A stretch of DNA of 64,000 bases from DALYJJ01 sp033763935. GTDB lineage: Bacteria; Acidobacteriota; Terriglobia; Bryobacterales; Bryobacteraceae. The stretch is taken from NCBI GenBank assembly GCA_033763935.1, contig JANRJO010000057.1:62001-126000 (forward strand), written 5' to 3'. Of the stretch, positions 17,292 to 26,001 are shown in pieces; positions within the stretch are counted from its first letter, which is position 1, and every line of letters begins with the position of its first letter. The notes under the pieces are model-generated. The model was not told where the DNA came from. It saw only the letters and a list, made by a program, of their open reading frames with translations, and searched no databases. The position numbers were made by a program, and so were the translations under genes.

Positions 17292-17331
17292 AAAAAAGGC
17301 CTGCTCCCGGCTGGAAGGACCGGAAGCAGGC
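17292..17331 (-). terminator. Rho-independent terminator of the FecR-like gene
   Basis: GCCTGCTCCCGG (17299-17310) pairs with CCGGAAGCAGGC (17320-17331) with one mismatch around a nine-base loop. Six A's at 17292-17297 give a U-run on the minus strand just after the stem. It lies 34 bases past the FecR-like stop. Confidence 0.85.
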
Positions 17332-17364
17332 TCTGAGGGAAGAAGAACTTTTGGGCCAGGCACC

Positions 17365-19902
17365 CTAGCGGCTACGCCCTCCGCCGCCTCCACGGGCTCC
17401 GCCGCCGCCTCCGCCGCCGCGCGAGAATCCGCCTCCGCCACCGCCGCCGCCGGCAGAGCCGCTGAACCCGCCGCTCGATCGCATACCGCCGCCCGAGTTG
17501 AAGGAGCCGCCGCCGCGGCCCGAGTACCCGCTGGCACCGCTCCAGGGGGACCCGCCTCTACTGGAGTAGGCACCGCCGCCGCTCGAAAACCCGCCGCTCG
17601 AAGAACCGCCACTCGAAAACCCGCCGCCCGAGCCGCCCCTTCCCTCGTAGCCCCTCATCTCTGAGCGACTGCCAGAAAAGCTGCCCCGCGGTGTCTCTGA
17701 CCGGTAGGACTCGAGGCTGCCGCGGCCCGCGTAGTCGCCCCGGCTTCCGAAATTGTTGCCGCTGAAAGAGCGCCACGATGCGCCCATCTCGTCGTTACCC
17801 CGGCCGCTGCTGCGGCCCTCGCGCGCGGGCGAGGATTGTCGCGGCGTATCGCCGCCACCGCGGGGTGATTCGGTCCGATCGACGCGCGGTGTTTCGCGCG
17901 GCGACTCCGAGCGCGGCGACTCCGTCCGCGGGCTCTCGGACCGCGACCCACCGCCGCCGCCACGATTGAAGCGCTCCCAACCGCCCGAACTCTCACGGCC
18001 GGCGTTGGGTTCGCTTCGCGGTGTTTCACGGGGCGACTCCGTCCGCGGGCTCTCGGATCGGGACCCGCCGCCGCCACGATTCGATCGCTCCCACCCACCC
18101 GAGCTCTCGCGGCCGGCGTCGGGTTCGCTTCGCGGTGTTTCGCGCGCAGTCTCCGAGCGGGGGCTCTCGCCGCCGCGACTTCCCCGCCCTGGATCGCCAA
18201 AGCGGCGCCAGCCGCCGGCACTGTCCTCGCTGCTCGCCGGCGACTGCTCGGCGCCACTGCGGAAGGCGCGGCCCTCGGAGGGGCGCCCGAAACCGCGCCA
18301 TCCCCCGGTGGGATCGGCGCCGCCGCGCCCGGCGGTAGATGGCGTGTTCCCGGGTTCGCTTTCGCCCATTCGACGCCAGCCGCCACTGCCGCGGCCCTCG
18401 CTGCCACGGCTTTCGGCGCCGCGTTCGAGTCCGCCGCCTCGTTCGGCCACGCGCGGAAGGTCGTTGCCCACGGTCTGTCTGGCGTACTCGGTGACCCCGC
18501 TGCGCTGTTCTTCAAACGGGACGCGATCCACGCGAGACGGCTCGCGGCGTGCGAAGAAACGGCCGTCCTCGCCTCCACGGGGCGTCGAGCGAACGTCCCG
18601 ATCGGCGAGCCGCAGGCTGTCCCGGTCCGGAGCCATGGGAAGCGCGCCGCGCACAAGGCTGGCCCGGGAGAGGTCGTCAGCGCTCACGCGGATGGCGCGT
18701 CCGGCTTGCCCTCGGGTGAAATCGGCTCCGTCCACGGCGGTAATGGAATCTACGATACGCGCGTTCCGGTAGATGTTCGTGATGTTGATGTTATTGACGA
18801 TGGTGCGATTGTCGACGTGAACGCGGCGGCCGCCTCCCCAACCACGCCAGCGCGAGCCCCACCAGCCGTAACACGGATCCGCGGGCCCCAGCGCGAACCA
18901 CCCGACACGACCGAAGCCGATGCCGACGTTCACGTTGTAGCCACCCCAGTGATTCCAGCCAACCCAACCCACGAGGGCGGGCCTCCACCAGCGGCCGCCG
19001 CCCGGCCACCAGCACCAGCGGTTTCCCCACCAGAACCAGCGCCCCCAATGATAGGGCGCCCATCCCCAGGGATCGTAGCTGACCCACGACCAGCCCCACC
19101 AATCGACCCACGACCAGCGGCCATACCGGTACGGCGCCCAGCCCGGGGCGACGTTCGGCGACCACACCATGCCATATTCCGGTGTGTTGATCCACGCGCC
19201 GTGGTTGTCGAGGTCTTCGGCGCCCCAGACGTGCCGTCCGACATAGCGGTACGCTCCGGAGCGTTCGAGGTCACGATCGCGGGCTTCGTTCCAGCGGTCC
19301 CAATCGTCGTGGCCTTCCGCGTCGAGGATTCGGAATTCGGGGTCGGAGACAGTGCCTCGCGCCAGCAGCCGCTGGCCGCTTCGCAGCCGTTCGGAGCCGC
19401 GCGGGGTAAAGATCTCTACCTCCCCGCCGCCCCGCACGGTCACCTCCGTGGTCCCGTCGGGACGCACCTCAATGCGGTAGGAGCCGCGGCGGACCGGCCG
19501 TACGGAAACGGTTGGCGTTGAGATCTCAATATCGGCGTCGGTATCGCGCAGCACGCGGAACATCGTCACGCCGCGGGCGAGCTGCACCTGATACCGGCGA
19601 TATTCGAGTTCGGTCACACGGACTTCCGTGTCGGACGCAAGCCGGATCATGTTGGCCCAGTCCAGCTGCAGCTCGGCCCGGGAGCCTGGTCCGGTGTAGA
19701 GCCGGTCGCCGACCACGAGCGGAGCGTTGAGCGCCGCGGCAACCCAATCGCCCGAATCGCCACGGCGGACCGAGACGTCACCGTTCATGACGCTGACGCG
19801 AGCCACACCTCTGCCGGGCTGCCCGTCGTCCACGTCCGCCCGGGACGGGACCGGCGCCAGGACCGCCGTGATCATCAGAACCAACCCGCATTCGCGTCTC
19901 AT
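17365..19902 (-). CDS. FecR-domain, W-rich (DUF6600-like) secreted protein with low-complexity tail
   Basis: An 845-residue exported protein. After a signal peptide comes a FecR-like beta domain (about 35-190: GDVSVRRGDSGDW, NAPLVVGDRLYTGPGSRAEL, VRPVRRGSYRIEV). A Trp/Tyr/Gly-rich block follows (about 215-350: YGMVWSPNVAPGWAPYRYG, then repeated WGWSW/WGRW), characteristic of DUF6600-like proteins. The C-terminal half is Arg/Ser/Pro/Gly low complexity with a duplicated 38-residue unit and a poly-Gly end. There is no transmembrane anchor after the signal, so it is not a classical FecR signal transducer; a surface or matrix role is possible but unproven. The ATG at 19902 is chosen because GGAG lies eight bases upstream, overlapping the alternative GTG at 19911. 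Confidence 0.8.
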   Translation of the reverse strand: MRRECGLVLMITAVLAPVPSRADVDDGQPGRGVARVSVMNGDVSVRRGDSGDWVAAALNAPLVVGDRLYTGPGSRAELQLDWANMIRLASDTEVRVTELEYRRYQVQLARGVTMFRVLRDTDADIEISTPTVSVRPVRRGSYRIEVRPDGTTEVTVRGGGEVEIFTPRGSERLRSGQRLLARGTVSDPEFRILDAEGHDDWDRWNEARDRDLERSGAYRYVGRHVWGAEDLDNHGAWINTPEYGMVWSPNVAPGWAPYRYGRWSWVDWWGWSWVSYDPWGWAPYHWGRWFWWGNRWCWWPGGGRWWRPALVGWVGWNHWGGYNVNVGIGFGRVGWFALGPADPCYGWWGSRWRGWGGGRRVHVDNRTIVNNINITNIYRNARIVDSITAVDGADFTRGQAGRAIRVSADDLSRASLVRGALPMAPDRDSLRLADRDVRSTPRGGEDGRFFARREPSRVDRVPFEEQRSGVTEYARQTVGNDLPRVAERGGGLERGAESRGSEGRGSGGWRRMGESEPGNTPSTAGRGGADPTGGWRGFGRPSEGRAFRSGAEQSPASSEDSAGGWRRFGDPGRGSRGGESPRSETARETPRSEPDAGRESSGGWERSNRGGGGSRSESPRTESPRETPRSEPNAGRESSGGWERFNRGGGGGSRSESPRTESPRSESPRETPRVDRTESPRGGGDTPRQSSPAREGRSSGRGNDEMGASWRSFSGNNFGSRGDYAGRGSLESYRSETPRGSFSGSRSEMRGYEGRGGSGGGFSSGGSSSGGFSSGGGAYSSRGGSPWSGASGYSGRGGGSFNSGGGMRSSGGFSGSAGGGGGGGGFSRGGGGGGGARGGGGGRSR
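17915..18142 (-). repeat. Two tandem 114-bp repeats within the FecR-like gene
   Basis: Two near-identical 114-base (38-codon) units sit head to tail. Each encodes ETPRSEP, AGRESSGGWER, NRGGGG and SRSESPRTESPR with few changes. The spacing is read from the repeated GGCCGGCG landmark at 17997 and 18111. The unit length keeps frame, so copy number can vary without breaking the gene. Confidence 0.75.
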
Positions 19903-19953
19903 GGCGAGCACTCCGACCGCTGAAATGCAATTCGTACACCAAATCGTAAGCCT

Positions 19954-19981
19954 TTGGCCCTAGAAGCTTTCGCGCTACGAT
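19954..19981 (+). promoter_or_regulatory. Candidate promoter of the YfhO-like gene
   Basis: TTGGCC (19954-19959), 16 bases, then TACGAT (19976-19981), followed eight bases later by the ATG at 19990. The -35 element coincides with the alternative TTG start, which argues against that start and for a near-leaderless message from 19990. Confidence 0.4.
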
Positions 19982-19989
19982 GGACGCTG

Positions 19990-22242
19990 ATGACGGTGGC
20001 CGAAAAGCACCACTTCGCTCGCAAACCACCACGCTGGGTGGTGCATCTGGTTCTCGACCCGTTGGTGATCGGAGTCCTGATGACGGGCTTCTGGTGGAAG
20101 CTGGTGCTCACCAACCAGTACACGTGGCTCGAGAGCCCGGACCTCTCCTACCAGGTACTCCCGTGGTTCCAGTTTCAGGCCGGGGAGTTCCGCGCCGGGC
20201 GCATTCCGCTCTGGGACCCTTACATGTGGAACGGGCAGCCGTTGATCGGGCAGGCCCAACCCGGGACGGCCTACCCGTTGAATTGGCTCCTCTTTTCCCT
20301 GCCCCAGCGCGACGGCTGGATGAAGCTCTCCTGGCTGCACTGGTACTTCGTGGTGATGCACTGGATGGCGGCTGTCTTCATGTATTGGCTGCTGCGCGAT
20401 CTGAATCTGCGGCGCACGGCCGCCGTCATCGGCGGCATGGTGTTCGCCTTGAGCGGCTTTATGGGACACATCGACTGGCCCCAAATGCTCAACGGCGCTG
20501 TCTGGTTCCCGCTGGTCTTTCTCTTCCTGCTGCGCGCGCTGCGAGGGGTGAAGCCGGTGGCAAGCGCGGCGCTGTCGGGCCTGTTCCTCGGCTTCTCCTG
20601 GCTCTCCGGGCACCATCAGGTTCCCACCTATCTCAGCTTAACCGTTGCTTGCGTTTGGCTCTTCCACATCTTTCAAAAGAAAACAGTTCATTGGCACTGG
20701 GTTCGCTTGGCGGCGCTGTCGGCAGCGTTCGCGGCGGCTAGCGGAGCCTTGCAGATTCTGCCGGCCTACGAGTACGGGAAGCGAGCGAAGCGGTGGGTGG
20801 GGGGCGATGAGCCGGTGGGCTGGAACCAGAAGGTCCCCTATTCAGTGCATCGGGAGTACTCGTTCAATGCCGTTTCCATCCTGGGAATCGTTCTGCCCGG
20901 CTGGCACCGGAACGCCCCCGCCTACCTGGGCATCTCCGCTTTTACTTTCGCTCTCCTTGCGATCGCCTTGCTCTGGAAGGAGTTTCTCGTCAAGCTTCTA
21001 ACCTTCATCGGGATCGGCGGGCTGCTCTTCGCCCTTGGCGAGGCGAACGTCTTTCACGGGGTGGCCTATGCGCTGCTCCCGCTTGTCGAGAAGGCGCGTT
21101 CGCCCTCGATGGCAGCAGTCATCTTTAACTTTAGCTTCTCCGCTCTAATTGGTTTCGGAATAAACTACTTATCATATGCAATTGACGCCCCCTGGCTACG
21201 CCGTACGGGCTTTGCGCTTTGTGCGTTTGCAGCCTTAGTGTACGGCGGCATGTGGGCGCGAGGCATGGTCGTGGGGCCGCAGGGCCTCGGGGACGAGCGG
21301 ATGATCTTGACGGCGACGTTCGCCCTTCTCGCCGCCGGGCTCCTCACGCTCTGGAGGAACGGGTCGGTCGCCCCTGGGACGCTGGCGCTGCTGGCGGGAG
21401 TGCTGATGGTTGTCGAACTCGGCATTGTGACGGGAGCTCATCTCCCCCACCGGCTCGACAAGCACCGAACCATCTTCTTGAACAAAATGCAGCAACACCA
21501 TGAGCTGGCGGCCTTTTTGAAGCGGCAGGGACTGGTGAGAACGGAAATCGCGGATGAGGGCATACCGTTCAATTTCGGTGATTGGCACGGGATCGAGACC
21601 TACCGCGGCTACCTCGCCAGCATCACGGACAACCTGCACCGGCTGGAGATGGACGAGCCGCGGATGCTGCAGATGTTCAGCGTAAAGTACACGGTGAGAA
21701 AAGAGCCGCAACGACCTGACCAAGAACTGGTCTACAAGGCCGAGCACGGCCTGAACGTCTACCTCAACCCCGGCGCCTTTCCGCGCGCCTGGGTGATCCG
21801 GGACGTCAAGGAGTGGAAAGACGAGAACGTGCTACGAGCGAACCTGAGGGATCCGAACGTCGACCTGCTCAAGACCGGATTCGCGGAGCGGCCGCCATCC
21901 GGGCTCTCGGCCTGCGCCGGTGAGGACGCGGTTCAGGTGAAGAGCCACACCTCGGGCGGGGTGGTGCTCGAGGCGAAGCTGCCCTGCCGGGGAATGGTGG
22001 TGTTGAATGACACGTACTATCCCGGGTGGCGAGCGACGGTCGACGGGAGGCCGGCGCAGATCCTCGAAGTGAACGGGGGCATCCGCGGTGTGGTGGCCGA
22101 CGGCGGCGCCCACCGGATTGAGTTCCGCTACCGGCCGCTTTCGGTCATTCTGGGAGCGGCGCTTACATCTCTGGCGGTTATGGCCGCCGCAGCCTTGTGG
22201 CTGATTAGCGGGCGGCGGCTGCTAGGGCACGTACACGGCTGA
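19990..22242 (+). CDS. YfhO-like multi-pass membrane protein (GT-C-like)
   Basis: A 750-residue integral membrane protein of the YfhO family. The first membrane helix is followed by a large extracytoplasmic loop with SPDLSYQVLPWFQF and a YMWNGQPLIGQAQPGTAYPLNWL segment, typical of YfhO. About a dozen hydrophobic segments follow, then a C-terminal soluble region (from about 500) ending in the conserved LNDTYYPGWRATVDGRPAQIL and a last helix. In Firmicutes YfhO is needed for glycosylation of lipoteichoic acid, and the fold is GT-C-like, so use of a lipid-linked sugar is a fair inference. It begins divergent from the FecR-like gene and overlaps the convergent GH13 gene by 21 bases. Confidence 0.85.
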   Translation: MTVAEKHHFARKPPRWVVHLVLDPLVIGVLMTGFWWKLVLTNQYTWLESPDLSYQVLPWFQFQAGEFRAGRIPLWDPYMWNGQPLIGQAQPGTAYPLNWLLFSLPQRDGWMKLSWLHWYFVVMHWMAAVFMYWLLRDLNLRRTAAVIGGMVFALSGFMGHIDWPQMLNGAVWFPLVFLFLLRALRGVKPVASAALSGLFLGFSWLSGHHQVPTYLSLTVACVWLFHIFQKKTVHWHWVRLAALSAAFAAASGALQILPAYEYGKRAKRWVGGDEPVGWNQKVPYSVHREYSFNAVSILGIVLPGWHRNAPAYLGISAFTFALLAIALLWKEFLVKLLTFIGIGGLLFALGEANVFHGVAYALLPLVEKARSPSMAAVIFNFSFSALIGFGINYLSYAIDAPWLRRTGFALCAFAALVYGGMWARGMVVGPQGLGDERMILTATFALLAAGLLTLWRNGSVAPGTLALLAGVLMVVELGIVTGAHLPHRLDKHRTIFLNKMQQHHELAAFLKRQGLVRTEIADEGIPFNFGDWHGIETYRGYLASITDNLHRLEMDEPRMLQMFSVKYTVRKEPQRPDQELVYKAEHGLNVYLNPGAFPRAWVIRDVKEWKDENVLRANLRDPNVDLLKTGFAERPPSGLSACAGEDAVQVKSHTSGGVVLEAKLPCRGMVVLNDTYYPGWRATVDGRPAQILEVNGGIRGVVADGGAHRIEFRYRPLSVILGAALTSLAVMAAAALWLISGRRLLGHVHG

Positions 22243-24075
22243 CGACTTGGCGGGGAGAGCCACGCGCAGGCGGCCGCCCGCGACTTTCAAAGGTGCGCCC
22301 CCCAGGGCATCGGTCAGGCCGGTCCCGTCGGCGGCCTTCAGCGCGCCCAGGCCAAATTCGAACGTGGCGGGACGGTCGCTGTTGTTAAAGGCGATGATGG
22401 CGAAGCTGGCTCCGCTCGCGCGGGCGAAGGCGTAGGTGGCGTCTTCGGCGTGCAACTGCACCATGGAGCCGCGGCGCAGGGCTACGGTTTTGCCGCGCAC
22501 TTCGCCGAGGCGCCGTACGTGCTCGAACACGCTCTGCTGCTGCGGCGTCCTTCCCCCGGCTTCGAACGCGTTCCGCGCGTCTTCCTTCCACCCGCCCGGG
22601 AAGTCGCGGCGGTTGTCGGGATCGTTGCCGCCCTCGAGGGCGATCTCGTCGCCGTAATAGATCATAGGCGTGCCGCGCGCGGTCAGCACGAGCGTTGCGG
22701 CCAGTTTGAGCCCTTCGGCGGTTGCACCGTTCTCGCCCATCCAGCGCGGAACATCGTGAGAGCCGAAGAACGTTACCAGGACGCCGGGGTTCGGGTAGAG
22801 CGGGTCACGGCTGAAGGAACGCGCCAGGGTGCGCATGGACTCGCCGCGGACGAAGGTACGCCGCAACGCATCGTAGAGGGGGAAATCGAAGAGCGTATCG
22901 ATGCCGGAGTCGATGCCGTCGTATTGTTTGCGGCCCGTCTGAAAGAACGACACGAGGGCGGCGTCGAAGTCCCACATCTCGCCCACCACCTTGAAGCTTG
23001 GGTACTCCTTCTTGATCGCTGCCATCCAGTCGCGCCAGAAGCGTCGAGGCACATACGGGAGGGTGTCCTGGCGGATGCCGTCGATGCCCGTTGCCCCGAT
23101 CCACCACAGCGTGTTCTGGATGATGTAGCGGGCCGTCTCGGGGTCGTCCTGGTTCAGGTCGGGCAGGATGTCGATGAACCAGCCGTCAAGCGTCGCCTTG
23201 CGCAACTCGGGCGAGGCGTAGGGGTCCATCAAAGTCCAAATCTGCCACGCGTTGGACAAGTGCTTCTGCTCGGTACCGTTAAACCAAGTGGGTGTCGGCG
23301 AGTCCTTGACCCAGGGGTGATAAGGACCGGTGTGATTGGCGACCTGGTCCTGAATCACCTTCATGCCCGCGGCGTGCGCCTTGTCGACCAGTTCCCGGAG
23401 CTTGGCGAGGTCGCCGAAGTGCTCTTCGACGGCATAGAAATCCGTGGCGCCGTAGCCGTGGTAGTCGGTGATGGCCTGTCCGTCGTAGCGCTCGCGTTCG
23501 TTGAGGCGGTTGTTGTTGTCGTACCAGGGATTGAGCCAGAGCGCGGTGATGCCCAGGCTCTTGAGGTAGGGGAGCCGGTCGATGATGCCCTGGAGGTCCC
23601 CACCGTGATAGTAGCGGCCGCGCTTGCGATCGAGCAGTCCCTTCGACGTCGCCGGTTCGTCGTTGGCGGGATCTCCATTGGCGAATCGGTCGGGCATGAT
23701 GAGGTAGATGAGGTCGTCGGGGGAGAAGCCCTGGAAGCGGGCGGCGCGGGAGAGGGGCGCGGCGAGTGAAAACGGAACGGCCGCTACGCCGTCGGGCGTA
23801 GTGACCTTGAAAGCCGCCGCCCCTGGCTTCGCCGTCGCGGGGATCACCAGGTCCACGAACAGATAGGTGCCGGCCGCGTTGGTCTTCACGTTCGCAGACT
23901 TCCATCCGGAGGGCGGCCGCACGACGGCACCGGTAAGATTCCGCCCTCGAATTAGCAGCCGAACGGGATTCACGGTATGGCCGGGCCACCAGTTGGGGGG
24001 CTCCACCTTCGTGACCTCGGGCGGAGCTGCGGCCGCGGCGAGGAAGCAGATCGCAAACAAGGCGAGCGTTTTCAT
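22222..24075 (-). CDS. GH13 alpha-glucan hydrolase with cyclomaltodextrinase-type N-domain
   Basis: A 617-residue exported alpha-amylase-family enzyme. The signal peptide (MKTLALFAICFLAAAAA) is followed by the beta-sandwich of cyclomaltodextrinases and neopullulanases (VTKVEPPNWWPGH). The catalytic barrel spans about 120-520, with the nucleophile Asp337 (GIDGIRQDT), acid/base Glu366 (VVGEMWD) and transition-state Asp441 (FGSHDVPR); QVANHTG and MPDRFANGD are further GH13 blocks. The C-terminal beta domain is FAIIAFNN onward. It is similar in architecture to SusA-type periplasmic neopullulanases, so cleavage of pullulan, starch oligomers or cyclodextrins is expected. No sugar transporter is adjacent. 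Confidence 0.92.
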   Translation of the reverse strand: MKTLALFAICFLAAAAAPPEVTKVEPPNWWPGHTVNPVRLLIRGRNLTGAVVRPPSGWKSANVKTNAAGTYLFVDLVIPATAKPGAAAFKVTTPDGVAAVPFSLAAPLSRAARFQGFSPDDLIYLIMPDRFANGDPANDEPATSKGLLDRKRGRYYHGGDLQGIIDRLPYLKSLGITALWLNPWYDNNNRLNERERYDGQAITDYHGYGATDFYAVEEHFGDLAKLRELVDKAHAAGMKVIQDQVANHTGPYHPWVKDSPTPTWFNGTEQKHLSNAWQIWTLMDPYASPELRKATLDGWFIDILPDLNQDDPETARYIIQNTLWWIGATGIDGIRQDTLPYVPRRFWRDWMAAIKKEYPSFKVVGEMWDFDAALVSFFQTGRKQYDGIDSGIDTLFDFPLYDALRRTFVRGESMRTLARSFSRDPLYPNPGVLVTFFGSHDVPRWMGENGATAEGLKLAATLVLTARGTPMIYYGDEIALEGGNDPDNRRDFPGGWKEDARNAFEAGGRTPQQQSVFEHVRRLGEVRGKTVALRRGSMVQLHAEDATYAFARASGASFAIIAFNNSDRPATFEFGLGALKAADGTGLTDALGGAPLKVAGGRLRVALPAKSSAVYVP

Positions 24076-24256
24076 TACAAGCTGAGTGTAATCCCAACGC
24101 GAAGACCAATGTCGGCTTACGTATATTACGGGGAGTCCTGCGGTGTGTTTCTTGTTGCTATACGGAGTAGCTTGTTATTCTTGCCCTGCCTGCACCGAAC
24201 TGCTCACAACGGGCAGTAGCCCGCATGACTGAATCGAAGCGTGGAGGTAGAACCAA

Positions 24257-24913
24257 TTGAAAAGATCCCTATTGCTGCTCGGTGCCGTCCTTGTCGTTGC
24301 TGCTTTAGCAGCAGCGGCGCCGATGAATGTGACGCTGAACAAACCAGTAACCTTGAACGGCTCCTTCGGTGTAGCTTACCGGCCCTGCTGTCTTGACCCA
24401 TCCGCTCCTTTGGCTGATCCATCAACCCTCGTAGACGGAGTTTTTCTCCCCGCCGGCACAGACTGGCAAAGCGGGACTGTGTGGTGGGACCAGGGCAGCC
24501 CGCAGTCGTTGTTCAACAACTTCGAGGTCAATCTGCAGGGCCTATTTACCTTGACTGGTGTCGTGATCCAGGCCGACAACAATGACCGTTACCAGGTGGA
24601 CGTCTGGATGGGCGGCAGTTGGGTTCCGGTCTGGACCGCGCCGATCGTGCCTGGCTCCGGGATGAACACCCGGCCCGATCCAAACGACAACAGTGCGCTG
24701 TTTGCGATTTCACCGGTCCAAACGGATCGTATCCGGGTAATGGCGCTGGAGGGCGCGGGCAACGGTGACGGCTTTGCCTCTGTTTCCGAGATCCAGGCAT
24801 GGGGCGAAGCAACGCAGACGGGCGTGGTACCGGAGCCGGGGACGAACGCCCTCATCGGCGCCGGACTTTGCCTTGCTGCATTGGTAGCTCGTCGCCGCAG
24901 GGCGACTTCCTGA
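24257..24913 (+). CDS. PEP-CTERM sorting-signal protein
   Basis: A 218-residue exported protein. A signal peptide (MKRSLLLLGAVLVVAALAAAA) is followed by a beta-rich, discoidin/F5-F8-like central part (FEVNLQGLFTLTGVVIQADNNDRY, VMALEGAGNGDGFASVSEIQAWG). It ends in VVPEPGTNALIGAGLCLAALVARRRRATS, a textbook PEP-CTERM tail: VPEPGT, membrane helix, Arg cluster. Such proteins are processed by an exosortase (EpsH type) and usually belong to the extracellular matrix. The start is a TTG with GGAGG nine bases upstream. No exosortase or exopolysaccharide gene is in the window, so the sorting machinery must be elsewhere. Confidence 0.88.
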   Translation: MKRSLLLLGAVLVVAALAAAAPMNVTLNKPVTLNGSFGVAYRPCCLDPSAPLADPSTLVDGVFLPAGTDWQSGTVWWDQGSPQSLFNNFEVNLQGLFTLTGVVIQADNNDRYQVDVWMGGSWVPVWTAPIVPGSGMNTRPDPNDNSALFAISPVQTDRIRVMALEGAGNGDGFASVSEIQAWGEATQTGVVPEPGTNALIGAGLCLAALVARRRRATS

Positions 24914-24941
24914 CCGGACTCGACTCTACGACTCTCCTTTC

Positions 24942-24980
24942 GGCGGCCGGTCGTCTCCTACCGGCCGCCACTTTCTCTTT
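24942..24980 (+). terminator. Rho-independent terminator after the PEP-CTERM gene
   Basis: GGCGGCCGGT (24942-24951) pairs perfectly with ACCGGCCGCC (24960-24969) around an eight-base loop, followed by ACTTTCTCTTT. It lies 28 bases past the stop. Confidence 0.85.
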
Positions 24981-24996
24981 CGGGTCCGCTTCCCCG

Positions 24997-25944
24997 CTAC
25001 GCTCGCTGCAGCGACGGGTGCTGACTCCCTTGCGGGTCCTTGTCGCCCTTCTGCTTGGCGTCGGGTTGGCCGCGTTCGGCGGCAGCATGCTCAATCTCGG
25101 AATTCACCTCGCCGCCAATGAGGAGGGCCATTCCGGTCAGCCACAGCCAGAGCAGCAGGATCATCACGGCGCCCAAGGAACCATACACTTCGCTGTAGGA
25201 GTTGAAGAACGTCAGGTAGAGCTTGAAACCAAACGAAGCGGCGAGCCACAGGACAAGGGCGGTGGCGGAGCCCGGTGTCACGAACGCAAACCGGTGCTGG
25301 TGCACGTTGGGGGCGAAGTAGTAGAGGGCCGCGAAGGCCAGCAGCAGAAACACCAGGACGACGGGCCATTGGATGATGCTCCACACGGTGTGGAAGGCGC
25401 CTCCCAGACCCAAATAGCCGGCCAGCGCGCCGCCGATGCGATCGCCATAGAGCAGCAGCGCCAGGGCCGAAACGATAAACACACCCAAGCCCGCGGTGAG
25501 GGCTACGGCGATGCCGCGCTTCTTCCACCACGGGCGCTCCTCCTTCACCTCGTAGGCGCGGTTGAGCCCCTCCATGAGCGCGGCCAAGCCGGCGCTGGCG
25601 GCCCAGAGTGCGCCGAGAATACCGAACAGCAGTTTGCCCGGGTCGGCTGCCCTGACCACCTCGTCCAGGGTGCCGGTCACGAGCTGGTATGCGGACGGCG
25701 GCAGTGCGCGGCTGAGGTAGCCGAGCATCGATTGCCGCAGTTCGCCGCCCGGGCCGGCCAGCAGCCCGAGCATGGTGGTTAAGAAAAACAATGCGGGAAA
25801 CAGGGCCAGCATGAAGTAGTACGCCAACTGGGCGCCCCGGCCCATCACATCGTCGTCCCAAAACTCGCGGTACACGCGTTTCGCCAGCTCTTTGGCGCTC
25901 AAGCCGCCGAGCTGCCAGACGCTTTGGGCAGGTGCAGACGCCAT
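24997..25944 (-). CDS. YihY/BrkB-family inner membrane protein
   Basis: A 315-residue integral membrane protein of the YihY (formerly called RNase BN) family. Characteristic segments are the amphipathic start (AKELAKRVYREFWDDDVMGRGAQLAYYFMLALFPALFFL), WAASAGLAALMEGLNRAYEVKEERPWWKKRG, YYFAPNVHQHRFAFVTPGS and FNSYSEVYGSLGAVMILLLWLWLTGMALLIGGEVNSEIEH. Six membrane helices are expected. The family's role is poorly known; some members are needed for envelope or polyphosphate-related functions. The hydrophilic tail (ERGQPDAKQKGDKDPQGS) is disordered-looking. It runs convergent to the PEP-CTERM gene. Confidence 0.92.
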   Translation of the reverse strand: MASAPAQSVWQLGGLSAKELAKRVYREFWDDDVMGRGAQLAYYFMLALFPALFFLTTMLGLLAGPGGELRQSMLGYLSRALPPSAYQLVTGTLDEVVRAADPGKLLFGILGALWAASAGLAALMEGLNRAYEVKEERPWWKKRGIAVALTAGLGVFIVSALALLLYGDRIGGALAGYLGLGGAFHTVWSIIQWPVVLVFLLLAFAALYYFAPNVHQHRFAFVTPGSATALVLWLAASFGFKLYLTFFNSYSEVYGSLGAVMILLLWLWLTGMALLIGGEVNSEIEHAAAERGQPDAKQKGDKDPQGSQHPSLQRA

Positions 25945-26001
25945 TCGGTTTTCCCCCTGCCCGGTTGACGCCCTCCCCGAAAAGCGGATTTCATAGGCTC
26001 A

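Noticed and set aside
17870..18150. Short direct repeats as a possible CRISPR array
   Set aside because: They are in-frame coding repeats of 114 bases with no distinct spacers and no cas genes nearby.
17753..18772. 339-codon plus-strand frame opposite the FecR-like gene
   Set aside because: It is the Pro/Arg/Ser shadow of low-complexity repeats in the real gene and has no recognisable domain.
22450..23769. 439-codon plus-strand frame opposite the GH13 gene
   Set aside because: The minus-strand frame contains all GH13 catalytic residues; this frame is a GC-driven shadow.
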